Under the pieces are notes generated by a model. That model did no database searches. It saw only the letters and a program-made list of their open reading frames with translations, and was not told where the DNA came from. Below, in pieces: positions 23,689-34,999 of a stretch of 64,000 nt of DNA (its first letter is position 1; every line of letters starts with the position of its first letter). Location of the stretch: the NCBI RefSeq assembly GCF_002878395.1, contig NC_061112.1, forward strand, positions 38,887,487 to 38,951,486. Reading direction: 5' to 3'. The translations under genes and the position numbers were made by a program. This DNA is from Capsicum annuum. Its lineage: Eukaryota > Streptophyta > Magnoliopsida > Solanales > Solanaceae.

Positions 23689-24386
23689 TTATTATTATTA
23701 TTATTATTATATCCTACTTAGTGCTACTTCATATACTAACTATATTATTACTTCTATTGCATATCCTACGTAATACTACTATTACTAACTATTATTATTA
23801 TTATTATTATTATAATTTAAATAAAGCTTTTATCTTTTATTAATATGTAAATAAATTAGATTTAAATACATTTTATACTACGTTCATCCTATTTTATGTG
23901 TCGCCATTTGACCGGACACGGAGTTTAAGAAATAAGGAAAGACTTGGTAATATTTACCAAATTGTCCTTTATTAAAAAATGTGTTATTATTTTTTTTTTT
24001 AATTAAGTGAGACCAATAAGGGTAAAAGTGTAATTATATCTTTAAATAGTACCAAATAAGGAAAGATGACATTCTTTTTTGTACGGACAAAAGAGGAAAT
24101 GATGACACATAAAATGGAACGGAGGGAGTAGTATTTATATTTTAGAAGAGATAAGTTTCAAATAGTAAAAGTCTAATGGAACTCTTAAATTAGGATTTTT
24201 ATTTTAAAAAAATAATATATTTAAAAAGAAAAGGATAATATAATTAAAATTCAAATACTTAATATTTCAATTCAAATTTTTTATTACAATATTTTAAAAA
24301 ATTGTCTTAAAAATTGCCACGTGGCTATTTTAATAGCTTGACACGTGGCATGTTGTCTTCATTTTGTTTTTCTTTTATATATATAG

Positions 24387-24480
<94 letters not shown>

Positions 24481-24886
24481 CCTACTTAGGGCTACTTCAT
24501 ATACTAACTATATTATTACTTCTATTGCATATCCTACATAGTACTACTATTACTAACCGTTATTATTATTTTAATAAAACTTTTATATTTAATTAATATA
24601 TAAATAAATTATATTTAAATATATTTTATAGTATTTAGATTTTAGAAGAGATAAATTTCAAATAGTAAAATTCGATCGGAACTCCTCAATTAGGATTTCT
24701 ATTTTAAGATAATGATTTATTTAAAAAGAAAAAGATAATGTATTTAAAATTCAAATACTTAATATTTCAATTCAAAATATTTATTACAATATTTTAAAAT
24801 TTTGTCTTGAAAATTGCCACGTGGCTATTTTAATAGCTTGACACGTGGCATGTTGTCTTCATTTTGTTTTTCTTTTATATATATAG

Positions 24887-24934
<48 letters not shown>

Positions 24935-24935
24935 A
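22741..24935 (+). repeat. Tandem array block 1: about 480-bp units with (ATT)n and a G-box dyad
   Basis: Units repeat the order (ATT)n, TATCCTACTTAGTGCTACTT, CCTACGTAGTACTACTATTAC, an AT-rich body, then a dyad TGCCACGTGGCTATT...AATAGC...CACGTGGCA, then GTTGTCTT and (TA)n. Dyads lie at about 23107, 23590 (decayed), 24315 and 24815. The spacing is 483, 725 (472 without the inserted MITE) and 500. The ATT tract length differs strongly between units; the longest here is near 24390-24476. The same unit recurs in block 2. No protein is encoded; translations of the tracts are just poly-Tyr or poly-Ile. Confidence 0.88.
23878..24128. mobile_element. Stowaway-like MITE (251 bp)
   Basis: Terminal inverted repeats are CTACGTTCATCCTATTTTATG and, at the other end, the complement of CTCCCTCCGTTCCATTTTATG, the signature of Stowaway (Tc1/mariner-type) MITEs. 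A TA target duplication flanks it (23876-23877 and 24129-24130). Removing the element and one TA restores the array unit as seen in its neighbours (TTTTATAGTATTTAT). Confidence 0.9.
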
Positions 24936-25424
24936 TTTCTCATTTCAATCCTCGGCGACTTCAACATCCGACTACAAATAGTTAGGATTCCAATTCCTTT
25001 TCAACTTCAATCAACGTGACGGTCTTGCTCTCCGGCATCAACAGCTTCGAATTCTTCAGCGGTCCTTTTCTTCATTCACTGGTAAAAATTTATGGCCTTT
25101 TTAGTTTTGAAGAAAATGAGGAACTTGAGCCAACTTATCTTATGGTATTGGTTAACAATTTCAATATTTGTTGCACTAACTCAAAATGCGGTCTGAATAA
25201 AATCCTAATTTCTAGTATTTCTTCTCTTCTCTTCTCTTTTCGAAGTAAATTATGATATTTTGTTGTTTTTTGCATTTTTTTGAAGTTTGATTTTTCTTGT
25301 TTGTGTTTATAAAAACAAAAAGACAATTTCGTTTGATTTGTTCTGTTCTTGTTCTTGGTAAAAATGGTGAAATTGCTGTTTTTTATTTAACAAAATTGTG
25401 CTACTGTTTCTTCTGATAGATTAC
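24936..25424. other. Left edge of the 19-kb insertion; no clear gene
   Basis: The sequence changes from the (ATT)n tract to AATTTCTCATTTCAATCCTC without the rest of the array unit. That missing remainder (TTAGTGCTACTTCATATAC) reappears at 43974. The stretch includes a short open frame (25016-25255) with no recognisable content. It may be an old 5' leader and exon, since it is richer in GC at 24950-25080, but I cannot support a product. Confidence 0.4.
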
Positions 25425-26110
25425 CCATCTGGTGCAATATATTAACCATCTAATAAAATAAATTCATCATATGATGCAACAGATCAACCATCTGATGCAC
25501 CAAAGGAACCATCAGATTATAATTTTGATGCAACAGCTTTACCATATGTTGCAACAGATTAAGCTTCGTATAAAAAATATGATGCAACTAATTAACCATC
25601 TGGTGCAATGAAAGAACCATCAAATTAATGATCCGATGCAATAGATGAACCTTCTGTTGGGTAAAATCCTACCCACTCTTCCTACAGGAAAAGTCCAAGA
25701 CTTGATTTTTCCAACTGATCATTCATCTGCCCCGATAGATAACCCTATGTTGGAAGAAATCTGAACAATATTGACTGTTGATAATTATTCCAACAGATCA
25801 CTCATGTGTTGCAACAAATGTGTGACCTATTGCATAGACCATTCATCTTTCTCAACAGATGAGTGATATGTTTTATATTATCGCAACAGATTACTCAGTC
25901 GTTGCTACAGATTATTTAACTGTTCCAACAGATCACTCATATGTTGCAACAGATGATGTCACAACAGTTGTGTGATCTATTGAACAGACCATTCATCTGT
26001 CTTAAAAGATGAGTGGTATATTTTGTATTATTGCAACAGATTACTCATCCGCTGCAACAGTTTGGTTATATGCTGCAACAGATATACTACCTGGTGCAAT
26101 AGATCGATGA
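25425..26110. repeat. Dispersed palindromic TGTTGCAACAGAT repeats, block 1
   Basis: Dozens of variants of TGTTGCAACAGAT and ATCTGTTGC occur every 20-40 bp in both orientations, linked by words such as TTACTCAT and ACCATCTGGTGCA. The motif core is its own reverse complement. The block lies directly upstream of the DUF1985/Ulp1-like pseudogene. It does not encode a protein. Confidence 0.8.
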
Positions 26111-26226
26111 TTTATTGCAACTGTTATTTTACTGTGTTGTTTGTTTGATTTACTGTTATCCTTTTTTAATGATGCATTAATCAATAATAATATATTATTT
26201 TTATGTTTCTGTTAATTTTAGATAAT

Positions 26227-28131
26227 ATGGTTCCCAAAAGAATAGAAACCGAATCAAGTCCAAGTAAAGGAATAAGTGAAGCAGCTAGGCTACATCCACC
26301 ACTCTATGAGCTTGCTTTACAAGCGTTATCTCAATTGGGAGCAGAATATGATGAACAAGGGGAGGAGAAATATTTCAAAAGAGATGATGCAGATGCTAAT
26401 AGCCCTTCCACCGAAGAGCTGGTCAATGCCTTCAGCATTGATCGTTATCCTGTGAGAATGCAGTGCGATGGTGCCGCAAATTTAATAGGTGATTTCGTGG
26501 TTAAGTCAGCCATGAAAAAATCTTCCAACGCCTTCAGAAAAATACTTCGAGAATAAAAATTGGATGCTTATTTCTGGGATAGCTGCTTTGGGAAATATCT
26601 TGATTTGTCGGAGAACAACACTGCTTGTTTCTAAATGAAAATGGTATATGAACTTCTCAAGTGAGGTTTATGTATGAAAACAAAGATAAGATCGATGAGG
26701 TATGGATAAATTAATGTGGCATGCCATTTTGTTTTGGTTGAAAGGAGTTTGCCATAGTTACTGGACTAAAATATTATCCTTCTTCTAAAGTTATACCTAT
26801 TCTAACCCCAAAAAAACACCCCGCACACCCAAAAAAAGCAAAAGTAAGTCGTGTGATCGTAATGACCTGGTGTCTATTGTTGGTCCAAGCTTCAAAAATA
26901 AAAATTTGATAGATGCGTTGAAAGGTAAAGGACTTTCAAAGAAGCACAAACAGTCATTGTGTTTGGTTTAGTCTGTACATAATATTCTTTGGGCGAGAGA
27001 CGTTAACAACAACATAAGCCTCGGTTTAATAAAGTTCTTCGAGGATCTTGAGACGTTTAACAGCTATCCATGCAGGTATGAAAGCTTCAAAATGACTATC
27101 AAATATTTTTTGACTCCGTTAGCGCCAAAGACAGTCAACTTATATGGCTTTCCATGGGCTTTCATGATAAATATTTCTTTCTTCTATTATGATATCATTA
27201 ATTTTTTCGCTCAATAATGGTTTTGATTTATTGGCGTTATTTTATAGGCTTGGGCGTTTGAAGCCATTCCTTATTTGAGACAACAAGTGAACTACCAGGA
27301 AGGAGTTTCCTGTCCAAGAATCTTGAGATGGTTGTCGGCCAAAACTGATAAAAATGCAAAATTTCTTGATCTCTTCAACCCCCTGAAGGATGCAGTAAGT
27401 ATAATTATAATTAATTTTTTCTTTTAATTAATATTTGTTTTAAATGATCTAATCATCATTCTAATATATGTAATATGATTTATGTTAGAATGTGCATCCG
27501 TCGCTAGTTATGACCAATCGAGAGTTGAAGATGTCATTTTTTCTTACTTTACGGTCTATGAAAACTTTATCGGACCCTAAGGTCATCGATAGAATAAAAA
27601 TAGAATTATTTGGAGCAATAGCCATTACAAGAAAAACAATTTTGGAGGGTGAGTTTGTTGTTGTTGATGGAAACAATTTTGGAGGGTGAGTTTGTTGTTG
27701 TTGATGGAGCTATTGGTGGTGGTAGTGGTGCTGCTGTTGGTGCTAATGATGCTCCTCTTACAGTATTTAAAGCAAACCATTATGAGTATGATCATACTAG
27801 TTTTACAGATTTTGCCTCTCCCAGCAAATGTTCTGCATGCAAATGTCAAGACTGCAGGGCAAAACATTATGTAGTGATTAATGCTATTAATGCATTAACT
27901 ACTTCTGTAAAAGAATTGACATCTAAGAAGGGTCTCATTCCATCAAAGAGTATTTTATTTCCATCTGCTCCATTAGAGATTAGGGCTAAGAGGAGAAGGA
28001 GAGTGATTTCCAGGGCATTATCAGGCATCCAAAAAAACAAAATTGCAACTCCTCTGTCTGTGTGTTGCATTGAGCAACGTACAATGTCCAAAGGAGAGCA
28101 GCATAAGTTGAAGAAGGTGAATATATTATAG
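26227..28131 (+). pseudogene. DUF1985 / Ulp1-protease-like gene, plus strand, N-terminal part
   Basis: The ATG at 26227 follows an AG acceptor. The frame starts [15 protein letters not shown] and runs to [20 protein letters not shown]. After a stop at 26554 the reading continues in broken frames: LDAYFWDSCFGKYLDL, then a decayed GMPFCFG-EFAIVTGLK segment, the DUF1985 signature. Further exons are likely at about 27246-27393 (WAFEAIPYLRQQVNYQEG) and 27490-28131 (SLVMTNRELKMSFFLTLRS, then a Cys-rich CSACKCQDCRAKH). The last exon has a 36-bp tandem duplication at about 27640-27708. Such genes in plants often travel with Mutator-like elements. Stops and frame shifts make it non-functional. Confidence 0.75.
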
Positions 28132-28139
28132 GTCTTCCA

Positions 28140-28470
28140 ACTGACAAAACAAACAGACATATATCTGTTTCAATAGATAATCATCTACTGAAAATTATCA
28201 AATAGATATATACATCTGTTGCAACAGTTGACTAACCTATTGCATCAGATTCTTTATCTGGTGCAACATATGTCTCGTCTATTTTAGCAAATCAAACAGC
28301 TCTTCGTACAACTTTTATTTGTACCAACAGACAACATATCTGCTGCAACAGATGATTCATATATTGTAACGGATGGTTCATCCATTGGAAATTATCACAC
28401 AGGGCCTTCCTCATGTAGAAATTTATCCCAACAGTTGATTCATTGTTTAACAGAAATATAATATGTTTGG
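28140..28470. repeat. Dispersed palindromic TGTTGCAACAGAT repeats, block 2
   Basis: Variants such as ATCTGCTGCAACAGATGAT and CATCTGTTGCAACAGTTGA occur between the broken exons of the plus-strand Ulp1-like pseudogene, so the block occupies what was probably an intron. Confidence 0.7.
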
Positions 28471-28589
28471 GATAATTTAAAATGGGAGGAAGACCTGTTT
28501 GACTTACTAGAAGAAATGAGTTATCCTTTTCCATTTTGTTGTATCTCCGTGATTAGCGTTGACCAATTCTAGCTATCCGGGTAGATGTA

Positions 28590-28830
28590 GAAGAAGCTAG
28601 TACTGAACAACATTTAACAATATGCTACTCTTTTTATGGAAATACGAAGAACAGAAAGTGCGCAAGTGACAATGAAGATCCACGACGAGCAAAGCCGAAT
28701 TCCATAGCACTGAATAAAGAACAACTTGTCCATACTGAGTAGATCTTTATAGCTTGAGCCTGTCAAAGTAATCCTTGGCAGTATACTTAAATTGTTGTCG
28801 ATGTATTTGTTGAGATCTGTACCCATAACA
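28590..28830 (+). pseudogene. C-terminal remnant of the plus-strand Ulp1-like gene
   Basis: In mixed frames this segment resembles the extreme C-terminus found in DUF1985/Ulp1-type plant proteins (a WKY-EEQK-like stretch followed by a basic, Pro-rich tail and HIE/VDLY). The catalytic His-Asp-Cys part expected between 28131 and here is missing. The assignment rests on order and faint similarity only. Confidence 0.35.
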
Positions 28831-28964
28831 ATTTTTTTACATTTTATTTATTCGTTGACTTATTTCAGCTAATTTATGAAGGCTTCGATTTATTTTATAT
28901 TGTCCACGAATTTTATTTATTCCTTAGATTTGAACTTATTAATTGAAAAGGAATACTAGATTCA

Positions 28965-29420
28965 AATATTGCAATAGATAATGTATCTGTTGCAACAGAC
29001 GATACATCTATTAGAAAATTTGAACAGATTTAGACATATGTTGCAACAGTTAGATGATCTGTTGGAATTTATTAAACAGGTCTTCGCACTGTTGCAACAA
29101 ATGGACTTTAGATAAAAACATCAAAATAATGCAATAGATGACACATCTATTGGAAAAAAGAAGAACAGATTTAGACATATGTTGCAACAGATGGACTTTA
29201 TCTGTTGCAACAGACGACACCTCTATTAGAATAATCGAACAGATTTATACATATGTTGCAAGAGGTAGGTTATTTGTTGGAATTTATCAAACAGGTCTTC
29301 CCACTATTGCAACAGATGGACTTTAGATAAAAACATCGAGATAATGCAACAGATAACCAACCTATTGCAACAGATAAACTATATGTCAGAACAGGTAGGA
29401 TAACTATTACAACGGATGGA
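28965..29420. repeat. Dispersed palindromic TGTTGCAACAGAT repeats, block 3
   Basis: There is a dense run in which ATCTGTTGCAACAGACGA and TATGTTGCAACAGATGGAC alternate with GAACAGATTTAGACATATG. Larger sub-blocks (for example 29025-29110 and 29160-29330) are repeated. The block ends about 400 bp upstream of the GRF gene start. Confidence 0.75.
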
Positions 29421-29534
29421 GAATCTTTTGCATTATAAAAGTTCAACTTTTGTTGGACATAAAAAATTACCACTACGTGTAAAAAGGTTAAAGTAAATTG
29501 AAATAAAAAAGGCACAACCCATCGACGGTATTAA

Positions 29535-29620
29535 GTTCAAACACCTAAAATAAAATAGGCATCAAGTAGACATGTTTATTTTAAACACATAAAATAAAAT
29601 AGGCATCAAATGTGTTAGTG
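29535..29620. repeat. Short direct duplication upstream of the GRF gene
   Basis: AAACACCTAAAATAAAATAGG and AAACACATAAAATAAAATAGG, each followed by CATCAA, lie about 46 bp apart. They could be a local slippage or part of a promoter repeat. No function is evident. Confidence 0.5.
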
Positions 29621-29691
29621 TCAGTCCTAGCACATTTCGGTGACTTGTCGTCACTTGGCCCCCAACGGTTATTTTTTTCCCCCTATTGTCT

Positions 29692-29697
29692 TATATA
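29692..29697 (+). promoter_or_regulatory. Likely TATA box of the GRF zinc-finger gene
   Basis: TATATA lies in CTTATATATTCATC about 120 bp upstream of the ATG at 29817. It is followed by a CT-rich leader (CTTCTTCTTCATCGTCATCTTC), as in many plant genes. Confidence 0.5.
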
Positions 29698-29816
29698 TTC
29701 ATCTTTCTCCTAAAATTTAACCCTAAATTTCCAAATCTTCTTCTTCATCGTCATCTTCTTTTATCTATCCAAATTCTTCAAATTATTACTGTCAATTTTT
29801 CCAACCGACCTTAACA

Positions 29817-30227
29817 ATGTCGAGCGCATCTTCCACTATTTTTGGTGATAAAGATTTTCGATATTGTAAGTGCGGTCATGAAGCTCTGTTAAAGACTTCT
29901 TGGACTCAACAAAATCTGGGTCGTAGGTTTTTTACTTGTAAGATTTCAAAGGTAATATTTTTTTATTTAATTAATTGATTAATTATTGACTTGTAATTAT
30001 TTTGTAATTGTGTTCTCTTTTTTTTATAGAAATTGGGTGAATGCGATTACTTTGATTGGTATGAAGAACGACACCCTTCACAAGCAAATCGTGTAATCTG
30101 GGATTTGTTGAACAAAGTCAAGGCTTATGAAGAGAAACAAAATCAAGCAAGAAGATACTACATTGTTATCGTTATTGCTAATGGTTTGGTGGTGTTGGAC
30201 ACATGGATATTGAATCCTAATTGCTGA
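29817..30227 (+). CDS. Small GRF-type zinc-finger protein, two exons
   Basis: Exon 1 is 29817-29951 (45 codons), the intron 29952-30029 (GT...AG), and exon 2 30030-30227, giving 110 residues without internal stops. The zf-GRF signature spans the splice: YCKCGHEALLKTSW, GRRFFTC, then CDYFDWYEE. It keeps the C-x-C, GRRF-x-C and C-x-x-F-x-W features of the nucleic-acid-binding GRF finger. A short helical stretch (LLNKVKAYEEKQNQ) follows, and then a hydrophobic tail (YYIVIVIANGLVVL) that could be a membrane anchor. Small GRF genes of this build are common among repeat-associated genes in plants. The intact frame, clean splice sites and TATA box make it the best intact gene here, though it may belong to a transposon. 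Confidence 0.78.
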
Positions 30228-30299
30228 AATTTTTATGGTGGTGTATGTATTTTCTACTGGTTTGTTGTCGACGAGCACCTGGATATTCAAGCGTAACTA

Positions 30300-30560
30300 T
30301 TAGAAAATATCAAAAACATTTAAGCATATGTTGTAAAATTTAGGTCATCTGTGGAAATTATCAAACAGGTCTTCCCACTGTTGCAACAGATTAGACTTAG
30401 ATATTATTAGATTATTCATAGAAATAACATCGGCGTAATGCATCAGATGACCAACCTATTGCAACAGATAAACTATCTGCCAGAATGGATTAAAGATATT
30501 TTACAATAGATTGACAATCTAATCTATTGCATTATAAAAAACTCAACTTTCATCAAAAAA
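30300..30560. repeat. Dispersed palindromic repeats, block 4
   Basis: Motif variants (CACTGTTGCAACAGATTAG, CTATTGCAACAGATAAAC) lie between the 3' ends of the convergent GRF gene and the minus-strand Ulp1-like gene. The block shares longer phrases with block 3, such as a CAAACAGGTCTTCCCACTGT-like run. Confidence 0.7.
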
Positions 30561-31369
30561 AAATTATTGCCACTACATATACATGTAATAAAGTGAAGGG
30601 TGACTTGAAATTAAAAATTTCTATTTCACAGGCTCTTCTATATACACAGGCTTCAAGCGTCCAGTTAGTACCCCATAAGCCCAGACCTCTTGCAGGTTTG
30701 CCATAGTGCTGTCGCATATAAAATTGTTGGCTCGGTTATTTCTGTGTCGGTCAGCAAATATTCGATGTGTGCAAGAGCGTGTGAGCTGCTTGCTTTAGCG
30801 GTATCATCTTTTGAAAGAATTATTCCCCTATTTCGACCTTCAAAATCCCATGATTTCTTCATCAACACTTTCTTTGAAAAATGATTCATCAGTTTATTCT
30901 CCCTCAACAAGATGGGCAAAAGCACCATCAGTGGCTTCACGAGAATAAAAAGATTGAAATCGTTGATGAGAGGTACATTGGAGTCATAAACATTGATCTT
31001 TTCCTCCTCGAGTAGTATCTCAATAGCCCAATAATGCATGTCGTTCACGCTAATGACTGCAAGAATCCTTTTTGCCTCGGTCTAGCTCTTGCCTTGTGGA
31101 TTTGGCCTGTCCCCTCTAACATATCTTAACATTTTTTCTTCATCCAAGACCAACGTAGGAACTAGGAAGTCAAGTCCCACACCAAGGGTTGACGCCTCTC
31201 TATTGAGTTGATTGTACCTATCCTTGAGCTTCTTGCAGAAGTCGAGGTCCATTATCTTATCAGCAGCGTCATAAGCTTTCCAGTACATTAATTGCCTTTT
31301 TCTTATGAGGCAGAGAATTACATCAACATGCTGTGAGATAAGAAGTCAATTTTTAAATAGGTTAATAAT

Positions 31370-31520
31370 TGTAAAGATGCAATGGATTGTCCGTCTGTTG
31401 CATAGGGCTCTCTGAATCAATAATCCAATGCAACTTATGTAATAGATGGATAATAAGTTGCAACAGAACCACAACCAGTTGCACCAGTATACCCAGCTGT
31501 TGCAACAGATGTGAAATCGG
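31370..31520. repeat. Dispersed palindromic repeats inside an intron of the Ulp1-like pseudogene
   Basis: Variants include TAAGTTGCAACAGAACC and AGCTGTTGCAACAGATGTG between the 249-codon exon and the protease exon. Their intronic position indicates that the repeats belong to the same mobile or duplicated unit as the gene. Confidence 0.65.
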
Positions 31521-32439
31521 TTGCGTAGCTTCTTCTTCATGGGGTAGATTAGAAGGGCTAGGTTAGGAAAAGTAAACTTGCCTTGTTCTCGTATGGTATA
31601 CGCATATCAGTCATAGTCTGGAAGTCTTGGGGGGAAAGGGAGGCCTGGGGTAATCTGGTGCACTTAGCTTGGCATTCTTGGCCTGTTGCAGATCCCTCTT
31701 CTCTTCGGTGCCAAGTTCTGTGTATATGTCCACCTTGTTGACTAGCCCTGAAACTTCAATAGCTTTGGGAGAGGGAGGAATTACAATTTCTTTTGATTTT
31801 TGAGCGGAGGGTACATCTCTAATTGCTCTTTTCTTTCTCCTAACCAATATTATAGGAGTGTGTGGCTCCCTCACCTTTTTGGATGGTATAACACACCTCT
31901 TGGATTCAAATTCCTCGATAGCTTTAGAGATAGCCTCTACTTTTTCAAAGAGTTTATCCCATCTGTCCTTACACTCATCACATTCGCAATGAGAACACAA
32001 GGGTGGAGAGAGGTGAGAGGGACCTGTGTAAGGGTGAAAAGGGGTGTTTTCAAACATATTTATTCTTTCTTGAGCATCAACATAATCATCATCATGAGTG
32101 GTAGCAGCATCAGCATGCCTACCACCAACACCAATAACTCCACCAGAAGAAGCACCCGGATCTGCCTTAGTAAAAGGCTGGCCATAAAGAGCCTCAACAT
32201 TAGGGTGACCTTGCCTAACTGCTCTTCTTATGGCTGTTGCTCCAGCCAATTCCTTCTTTATTAACTCCACCATTAGGTCTGCAATAGTATCAACATAACC
32301 TAGAGTAATATAAAAAGTCATCACCGACTTCTCCTCAGTTGGCACGATCCATGGATGCAAAACCTATAAAAAAGAAAAAAAAGATAAATGCATTTAAATC
32401 ATCTAATATAATAATTTTCACAGTTGGGCTACATTTAAA

Positions 32440-32810
32440 AAAAAGATCCATCTGTTGCATAGTTTGCAGTATATGGTTAAAATCCGTTTGAGTCTGGTTC
32501 AGAGAAACAAAATAACACATGGATAATTTGATGCAAAATATCAATCATCTGTTGTAATAGCTGCACAAGATGGGTAATCTGTTATGCAACAGATGATCTG
32601 TACATCACAACATATGAACGATATGTTATCAGATTAAACATCTATTGCATAATTTGCAGTAGATGATTAATCTTTTAGGAGTCGGGTTCGAAGAACCAAA
32701 GCCACAGATAGGTAATCTGATGCAAGATATACCCCATCGCAACAGATATCCCATCTGGTGCATCAGATATAACATCTCATGCACCAGATATAACATATGT
32801 TCAATATCTT
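32440..32810. repeat. Dispersed palindromic repeats in a second intron of the Ulp1-like pseudogene
   Basis: Runs such as CATCTGTTGTAATAGCTG, TGTTATGCAACAGATGATC and CGCAACAGATATCCCATC lie between decayed exons. The density matches blocks 1 to 4. Confidence 0.65.
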
Positions 32811-34189
32811 TCTTATCTTTGAGTAGAATTATTTTACTTGAAGAAGAAGTACTGCATCATCCGGAGGGTTAAAGAGATCAGTCTCATTAATATTAGTGTT
32901 GCTCTATGCAGCCAACCACCTAAACATCCTTGGATGAGAAACCTAATCTGGGTAATCCATTAACTGCTTTCGGAGGGGAGGAATGGCTTTAAATGCCCAA
33001 ACCTAAAAAGTGTAAACAGGAAGCAAGCAAAAAAAATCATAATAACTATATTCAATATAAATTAATGGATGAGTAAAATTAGTGATTAATTTTACCATAA
33101 AAGACCAAGGAAAGCCGTATAATATGGTCGTTCCTGAGGATAACTTTGTCAATAAATATTGGATAGTCAAGTAGAAGTTATCATATCCCCAGGGATAATT
33201 GTTGAATTTATCAAAATCCTCAGCACGCGCCAACAAAATCATCTTCTATGACCTTGTTAACTCTCTTGCCAATATAACCGAATGGGAAAACCAAACTAAG
33301 CACAATTTCTCCCTGTACTGGTTTGGGTATGGTTTTATCCTTGAGATCTATCAACAAATCTGATGGTTTGTAGCCACATCGAGCAATGTCAAATAACCCA
33401 TCTATTTTTTCCTTGTATTTTCTTGGCTTGGATCTTTTACGAGGTAGTGGTCCTTTTGGACGATGGCATCTCAAGCCCGTCACTATGGCATACTCTTACA
33501 AGCCAAAACAAATAGGCATGCCACAGTAGTTGATCCAGATTTCATCCATCTTCTTTTTTCCCCCTCCTACGAATCTTTACCATCCTCTGTGTACTTGATC
33601 CTGCGCTTGAGAAGACCATATACCATTGTCATAGGGAAACAGATACGGGAAGAGGGGTCCTTAGGCAGTTCAACAAAGCGTCCAAAGAAGCTCTTCTTAA
33701 AAAGTCCGCCTATGTTTTCGTTCTTCATAATTTTCATAAAATGTTTAAAAATTTTCCCCATCTAACATTTAAGTACAATTTGACCAGTTAGCTATTTTTC
33801 TTCTGGTTCATTTATCGGCATCGTAACTTCAAACCTGTCAATACTAAAAGTTTTGACAGGATCATGCTGGGATGTCGATATTAACTCACGCCCCATCGGT
33901 GATCCATTATCATCATGTTGATGATCATCCTCTTTCTCTTTCTGACTCTCCAATTCCTTCTCTTTCTCACTTTCATTTTCTTCATCACCATCTATGGACC
34001 CTTGTCCATCTCCCTCAATATTGTTTTCATATCTCTTCTCAGCTTTCCTTTTCCCTAACTAAGATTGTTCAGGAAGCTCCTCCGAATCCCTCTGTACTGT
34101 AGCCTTTTTTTTGAGTGGTCAGACGTTGATCCACTTTCACTTTCTTTTCTTTTGAGAGACATTTTTATCTACAAACAAAGAAAAACAAA

Positions 34190-34420
34190 AATTACATTAC
34201 AGTTGATGTATTCATAGATTTAAAAAAATATATTACAAACACCACAAATACCGACACACCAACAGCCACCACCATAAATACCACCAACCAATGCCAACAA
34301 ACAAACAAACACCATGAATACTGACACCACCACAAACACCACCAACCAATGCCACCACCGGTGCCACCACGATGACCACAAACACCACCACCACCACCAA
34401 CAACAACACCATCCAATTAT
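34190..34420. repeat. ACC-rich imperfect trinucleotide repeat
   Basis: The plus strand repeats CACCACC, ACAAACACCACC and ACCAATGCCA. The reverse frame is a Gly-Val-rich translation without stops for 74 codons, but this reflects composition and not a gene. It lies just upstream of the minus-strand Ulp1-like start. Confidence 0.6.
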
Positions 34421-34999
34421 ACCACGATAGTCAACATATCATTACGATGGAAACTAGGGATTTCTCGAGTTCTTCCTATGATTTTACCATTAAAACTCAA
34501 AATTGTAAACCCATTCTTAAAGACAATACAACTAAAAGTTTTATTTTTCATCATTAACTTAAAAGCCCTTAGTTTTTAGAGAAAAAAACAAATATACAGC
34601 TCTTCTCGAACTTTGTTGCCAATGAAGATAAAGAAAACAACTGATACAAGCAAGAATGATGTCAAAAATAACACCTATATGGTCAGAAATAAGAAGAAAA
34701 GAGATCTGTTGTGGAGGGTTGAGCAAATTTATTGAGTAGTTATTGTCTGTACTATATTGTTGAGTGAGAATGAGAGAGAAAGAGCCAAACCTCGAGATTT
34801 GAAATGATGAAACATTTTGTATGGGTTGATTTGTATTTTGGAAAAGAATGACAAGTAGTTTTGAAAATGTTAATATGGTCCGAAATGATCTTAATTATTT
34901 TTAAAATCATAAATATATGTGTAATTTTTAAAATCATATAAAAATAATTGAAGTTGTAGTAATCAATTTACGGTCTAACATATGAACTCGATTGAAATT

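Larger units (their letters stand above)
30665..34162 (-). pseudogene. DUF1985 / Ulp1-like cysteine protease gene, minus strand, decayed
   Basis: The reading starts at the ATG at 34162 (MSLKRKESESGS). The order leftward is: FGRFVELPKDPSS (33761-33567); GMPICFGL, a stop, then EYAIVTGLRCHRP with the DUF1985 core (33483-33220); FNNYPWGYDNFYLTIQYLLT and YGFPWSF (about 33242-33090); a 249-codon exon (32360-31611) with a CSHCECDECKDRW segment and basic tail; and the Ulp1 domain (31288-30665). That domain shows NDMHYWAIEILL and INVYDSN, matching the catalytic His and Asp boxes. At the place of the Cys box it reads KASSSHALAHIEYLL, so the nucleophile Cys is missing. Introns at about 32790-32370 and 31570-31300 contain the palindromic repeats. 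SUMO-protease activity is not expected. Confidence 0.78.

Noticed and set aside
24382..24480. Long poly-Tyr/poly-Ile/poly-Leu open frames in the ATT tracts
   Set aside because: These are translations of a microsatellite that is open in several frames on both strands. No start context or flanking domain supports a protein.
25425..26110. Possible CRISPR array because of regularly repeated short motifs
   Set aside because: The host is a plant, the repeats are degenerate and palindromic in both orientations, and spacers are not unique or of fixed length.
29138..29326. Frame with Cys-Asn-Arg-Trp repeats across the palindromic motif block
   Set aside because: It is the repeat motif read in frame. 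The same wording arises wherever the motif is dense and does not extend into a gene.
32003..32264. Plus-strand frame opposite the 249-codon exon
   Set aside because: It is a shadow of the minus-strand exon, which has the recognisable Cys-rich segment.
34192..34416. Gly/Val-rich 74-codon frame on the minus strand
   Set aside because: It is produced by the ACC-rich repeat and contains no other information.
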